This document shows positions 31,272 through 32,914 of a stretch of DNA of 32,914 bases, one piece after another. The position numbers were made by a program, and so were the translations under genes. Position 1 is the first letter of the stretch. Each line of letters starts with the position of its first letter. The stretch lies in assembly GCF_947253055.1 (NCBI RefSeq), contig NZ_CAMXYE010000003.1, positions 1 to 32,914 on the forward strand, read 5' to 3'. The notes below the pieces were generated by a model that was not told the DNA's origin, made no database searches, and saw only the letters and a list, made by a program, of their open reading frames with translations. The stretch is from an uncultured Arcanobacterium sp. (GTDB lineage Bacteria > Actinomycetota > Actinomycetes > Actinomycetales > Actinomycetaceae).

Positions 31272-31277
31272 ATCTTA
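31272..31277 (-). promoter_or_regulatory. Predicted -10 box of dnaG (leaderless)
   Basis: TAAGAT exactly 6 nt before the dnaG ATG, in the spacer after dgt; suggests an internal promoter separate from read-through. Confidence 0.45.
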
Positions 31278-31325
31278 TATCCTTTACTAGCTCCCTTATC
31301 CACTTACCCGTTCTGCTTTCTGCTC

Positions 31326-32594
31326 TTAATGGCGCAGCATTCCGCAGTAGCGCGCATGCCATTGCCGCGCAGACTGGTCGGTAAGAGTAGCCAACTGGTC
31401 TATCAGCACCCGCCGCCGCGCTGCTTCACTATCGGCGCGCTGATACAAATCCCAAAATATTGACTCTAAGCGCGTGGCCGGATCTTCCGCGAGCGCATCA
31501 GCTAAATCGTAGAGCATTGTGCGCTGCGCATAGTAAACCGGCTCATGTACGCGCGGTTCCATCACTAGATGTACCGCAATTCCTTTTAGCAGATTTATTT
31601 CCGCTTGGGTTTGGGGAGGTACTACCACATTAGCGGTATAGCGAATTAGCGGCTCGCTGCCGTACTCGGCTTTAGTGGCAGCCGTAAGAGCCGATATAAA
31701 ACGCCCAATTAAATCGGAAGTTAAATCCTTCAGTGCCGCTAGATCATGTATCGTGCCGCTAAATTCGTGCGGCCAGGCCTCCATCTCATGCAGACGGCGA
31801 AAAGCAGAGCGCAATTCTGCTTCGCTGCTGCTTTTTCCATACCAAGTTATTACGCCTGCAATTATGGCATCTTCGTCCGCTAATTCAGCGCTGAGAGACG
31901 GCCCAAGCGGATTCTCACTCGCCCGCGCTTGTTTATAGACTATTGCATCCTCTACATCGTGTACCGAATAGGCAATGTCATCAGAAATATCCATTATCTG
32001 CGCTTCGATACACCGGTTTGATCCATGACTTCCGTGTACCCAAGTAAATACTGGTAAATCATCAGCATAGACACCGAATTTACGGCTATTTCCTCCACTG
32101 GGCCCGGCTCCCCGCAGCCATGGGTATTTAATAGTCGCATCGAGAGTGGCTCGCGTGAGATTGAGCCCCGCTGGGCTACCGTCAGCTTGAAAGCGCTTCG
32201 GTTCTAGGCGCGTCAGCAAACGCAGTGTTTGGGCATTGCCTTCAAATCCACCGATATCTTCTGCCAATTCGTTAAGAGCTTTTTCCCCGTTATGCCCATA
32301 GGGAGGATGCCCAATATCATGCGAAAGGCACGCTGCTTCGACAATATCAGGGTCACACCCCAGATTTTTTGCTAAAGATCTGCCTACCTGAGCTACTTCC
32401 AGAGAATGAGTAAGACGGGTGCGGATAAAATCATCAGATTCTGGCCCTAATACTTGCGTCTTGGCTCCCAACCGCCGCAGCGCCGAAGAATGCAGCAGCC
32501 GCGCTCTATCGCGTTCGAATTCGGTACGGGAAGCACTTTTTGGGGCTTCCTGAATCCATCGCTCTTTATCGCTGCTCTGATAGTATTCTTGCAC
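31326..32594 (-). CDS. dgt: Deoxyguanosinetriphosphate triphosphohydrolase
   Basis: HD-domain hydrolase that splits dGTP (or other dNTPs) into nucleoside and triphosphate, adjusting nucleotide pools. The 422 residues contain RTRLTHSLEVAQVGRSLA (His63) and the HD motif SHDIGHPPYGHNGE (His92, Asp93), with a further metal ligand in MDISDDIAYSVHDVED. Length and motifs fit the actinobacterial dGTPase-like branch. GTG start; AAGAAG lies just upstream but no strong ribosome binding site. It lies between dus (20 bp) and dnaG (60 bp), so the three may be co-transcribed. Confidence 0.95.
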   Translation of the reverse strand: MQEYYQSSDKERWIQEAPKSASRTEFERDRARLLHSSALRRLGAKTQVLGPESDDFIRTRLTHSLEVAQVGRSLAKNLGCDPDIVEAACLSHDIGHPPYGHNGEKALNELAEDIGGFEGNAQTLRLLTRLEPKRFQADGSPAGLNLTRATLDATIKYPWLRGAGPSGGNSRKFGVYADDLPVFTWVHGSHGSNRCIEAQIMDISDDIAYSVHDVEDAIVYKQARASENPLGPSLSAELADEDAIIAGVITWYGKSSSEAELRSAFRRLHEMEAWPHEFSGTIHDLAALKDLTSDLIGRFISALTAATKAEYGSEPLIRYTANVVVPPQTQAEINLLKGIAVHLVMEPRVHEPVYYAQRTMLYDLADALAEDPATRLESIFWDLYQRADSEAARRRVLIDQLATLTDQSARQWHARYCGMLRH

Positions 32595-32614
32595 GCTTCT
32601 TAGCCTATCAATTT

Positions 32615-32866
32615 CTAGCCGCCACTAATATTAAGTTCTGCCTCTTGAATTTTTTTCCGTTGCTCCGAAGTCAAATAATGACTCTCGAGCCACCGCTCCG
32701 GCAAATGTGGAGTGCGAGCCCGCCCAGCTCTACCCCGTTTTCCCTCCGCTGCTTCCGGATAGCTTTGGTCTAAGTCGAGATCCTGGAGTTTTTGCTTTAG
32801 ATCTGCTAGCGAAGATACCAGCCCGAGCTGCGCTCGCGCGGTGCCCCCCACCGAAAAACCCCGTAA
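32615..32866 (-). CDS. dus: tRNA-dihydrouridine synthase, C-terminal fragment
   Basis: Only the last 83 residues are on the contig. GFSVGGTARAQLGLVSSL, LDLDQSYPEAAEGKRGR and LPERWLESHYL match my memory of the C-terminal extension of actinobacterial DusB/NifR3-type synthases, and dus normally precedes dgt in this group. The flavin and tRNA-binding catalytic barrel is missing. The open frame appears to continue to 32881 with a GTG start reading M-Y-K-R-Q, but those five codons come from the Nextera adapter and must not be annotated. No promoter or true start is visible. Confidence 0.75.
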   Translation of the reverse strand, partial: LRGFSVGGTARAQLGLVSSLADLKQKLQDLDLDQSYPEAAEGKRGRAGRARTPHLPERWLESHYLTSEQRKKIQEAELNISGG

Positions 32867-32914
32867 CTGTCTCTTATACACATCTCCGAGCCCACGAGAC
32901 CGTTATTCTAATCT
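32867..32914 (+). other. Illumina Nextera adapter, not genomic
   Basis: CTGTCTCTTATACACATCT (the Tn5 mosaic end as used in Nextera kits) followed by CCGAGCCCACGAGAC, a 10-base index-like stretch and ATCT, the first bases of the P7 arm. It marks library read-through left at the contig end. Confidence 0.98.

Overview
The window looks like one assembled contig (32.9 kb) from a moderate-GC actinobacterium, most likely in or near the Actinomycetaceae. That placement is an inference from gene order and protein type, not from a search. The supporting order is: murI / Rv1339-like MBL / rph / rdgB as in Mycobacterium; gltX next to tRNA-Gln(CTG) and tRNA-Glu(CTC) with an FAH-family gene upstream; dus / dgt / dnaG; a DUF3039 protein; and an NdgR/LtbR-type IclR regulator. 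Both contig ends cut genes: an NADH dehydrogenase lacks its N-terminus at base 1. At the right end a dihydrouridine synthase fragment runs into an uncut Illumina Nextera adapter (32867-32914), which is not genomic.

Layout. 1-2.7 kb: type II NADH dehydrogenase (+) facing a GH13 alpha-glucosidase (-). 2.9-7.1 kb: tRNA-Leu, then a leftward cluster read murI, MBL hydrolase, rph, rdgB, small membrane protein, bcp. 7.3-10.4 kb: pncB (+), DUF3039 protein (-), HU (-), inositol-phosphatase family protein (+). 10.6-16.1 kb: lysine permease, a ferrochelatase of proteobacterial type, a histidine-rich CDF metal exporter, AhpC and a four-helix membrane protein, all leftward. 16.4-17.7 kb: a proline-rich membrane-anchored surface protein (+). 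17.8-22.2 kb: leftward murA, ddl, thiL and a GNAT gene (peptidoglycan precursors and thiamine). 22.3-24.2 kb: the LtbR-like regulator and a PimB-like mannosyltransferase (+). 24.5-28 kb: AspT/YidE-type transporter, tRNA-Glu, tRNA-Gln, gltX. 28.1-32.9 kb: a degenerate FAH-family protein, tRNA-Met(CAT), dnaG, dgt, dus.

The content is mostly core housekeeping; I see no phage, insertion sequence, CRISPR array or toxin-antitoxin module. Two structural themes stand out. First, at least eleven genes carry an xANNNT (mostly TANNNT) hexamer exactly 6 nt before their start codon, and most of these lack a Shine-Dalgarno sequence, which is the geometry of leaderless transcription. Second, intergenic spacers repeatedly hold short tandem duplications (9, 17, 18, 22, 23 and 24 bp units) that begin at or just past stop codons; two copy the stop codon region and one copies a Shine-Dalgarno region. 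Other points are a metal-ligand-less FAH pseudoenzyme, the out-of-place ferrochelatase, and loss of leuCD, hup and gpsA from an otherwise recognisable ltbR-murA-ddl-thiL cluster.
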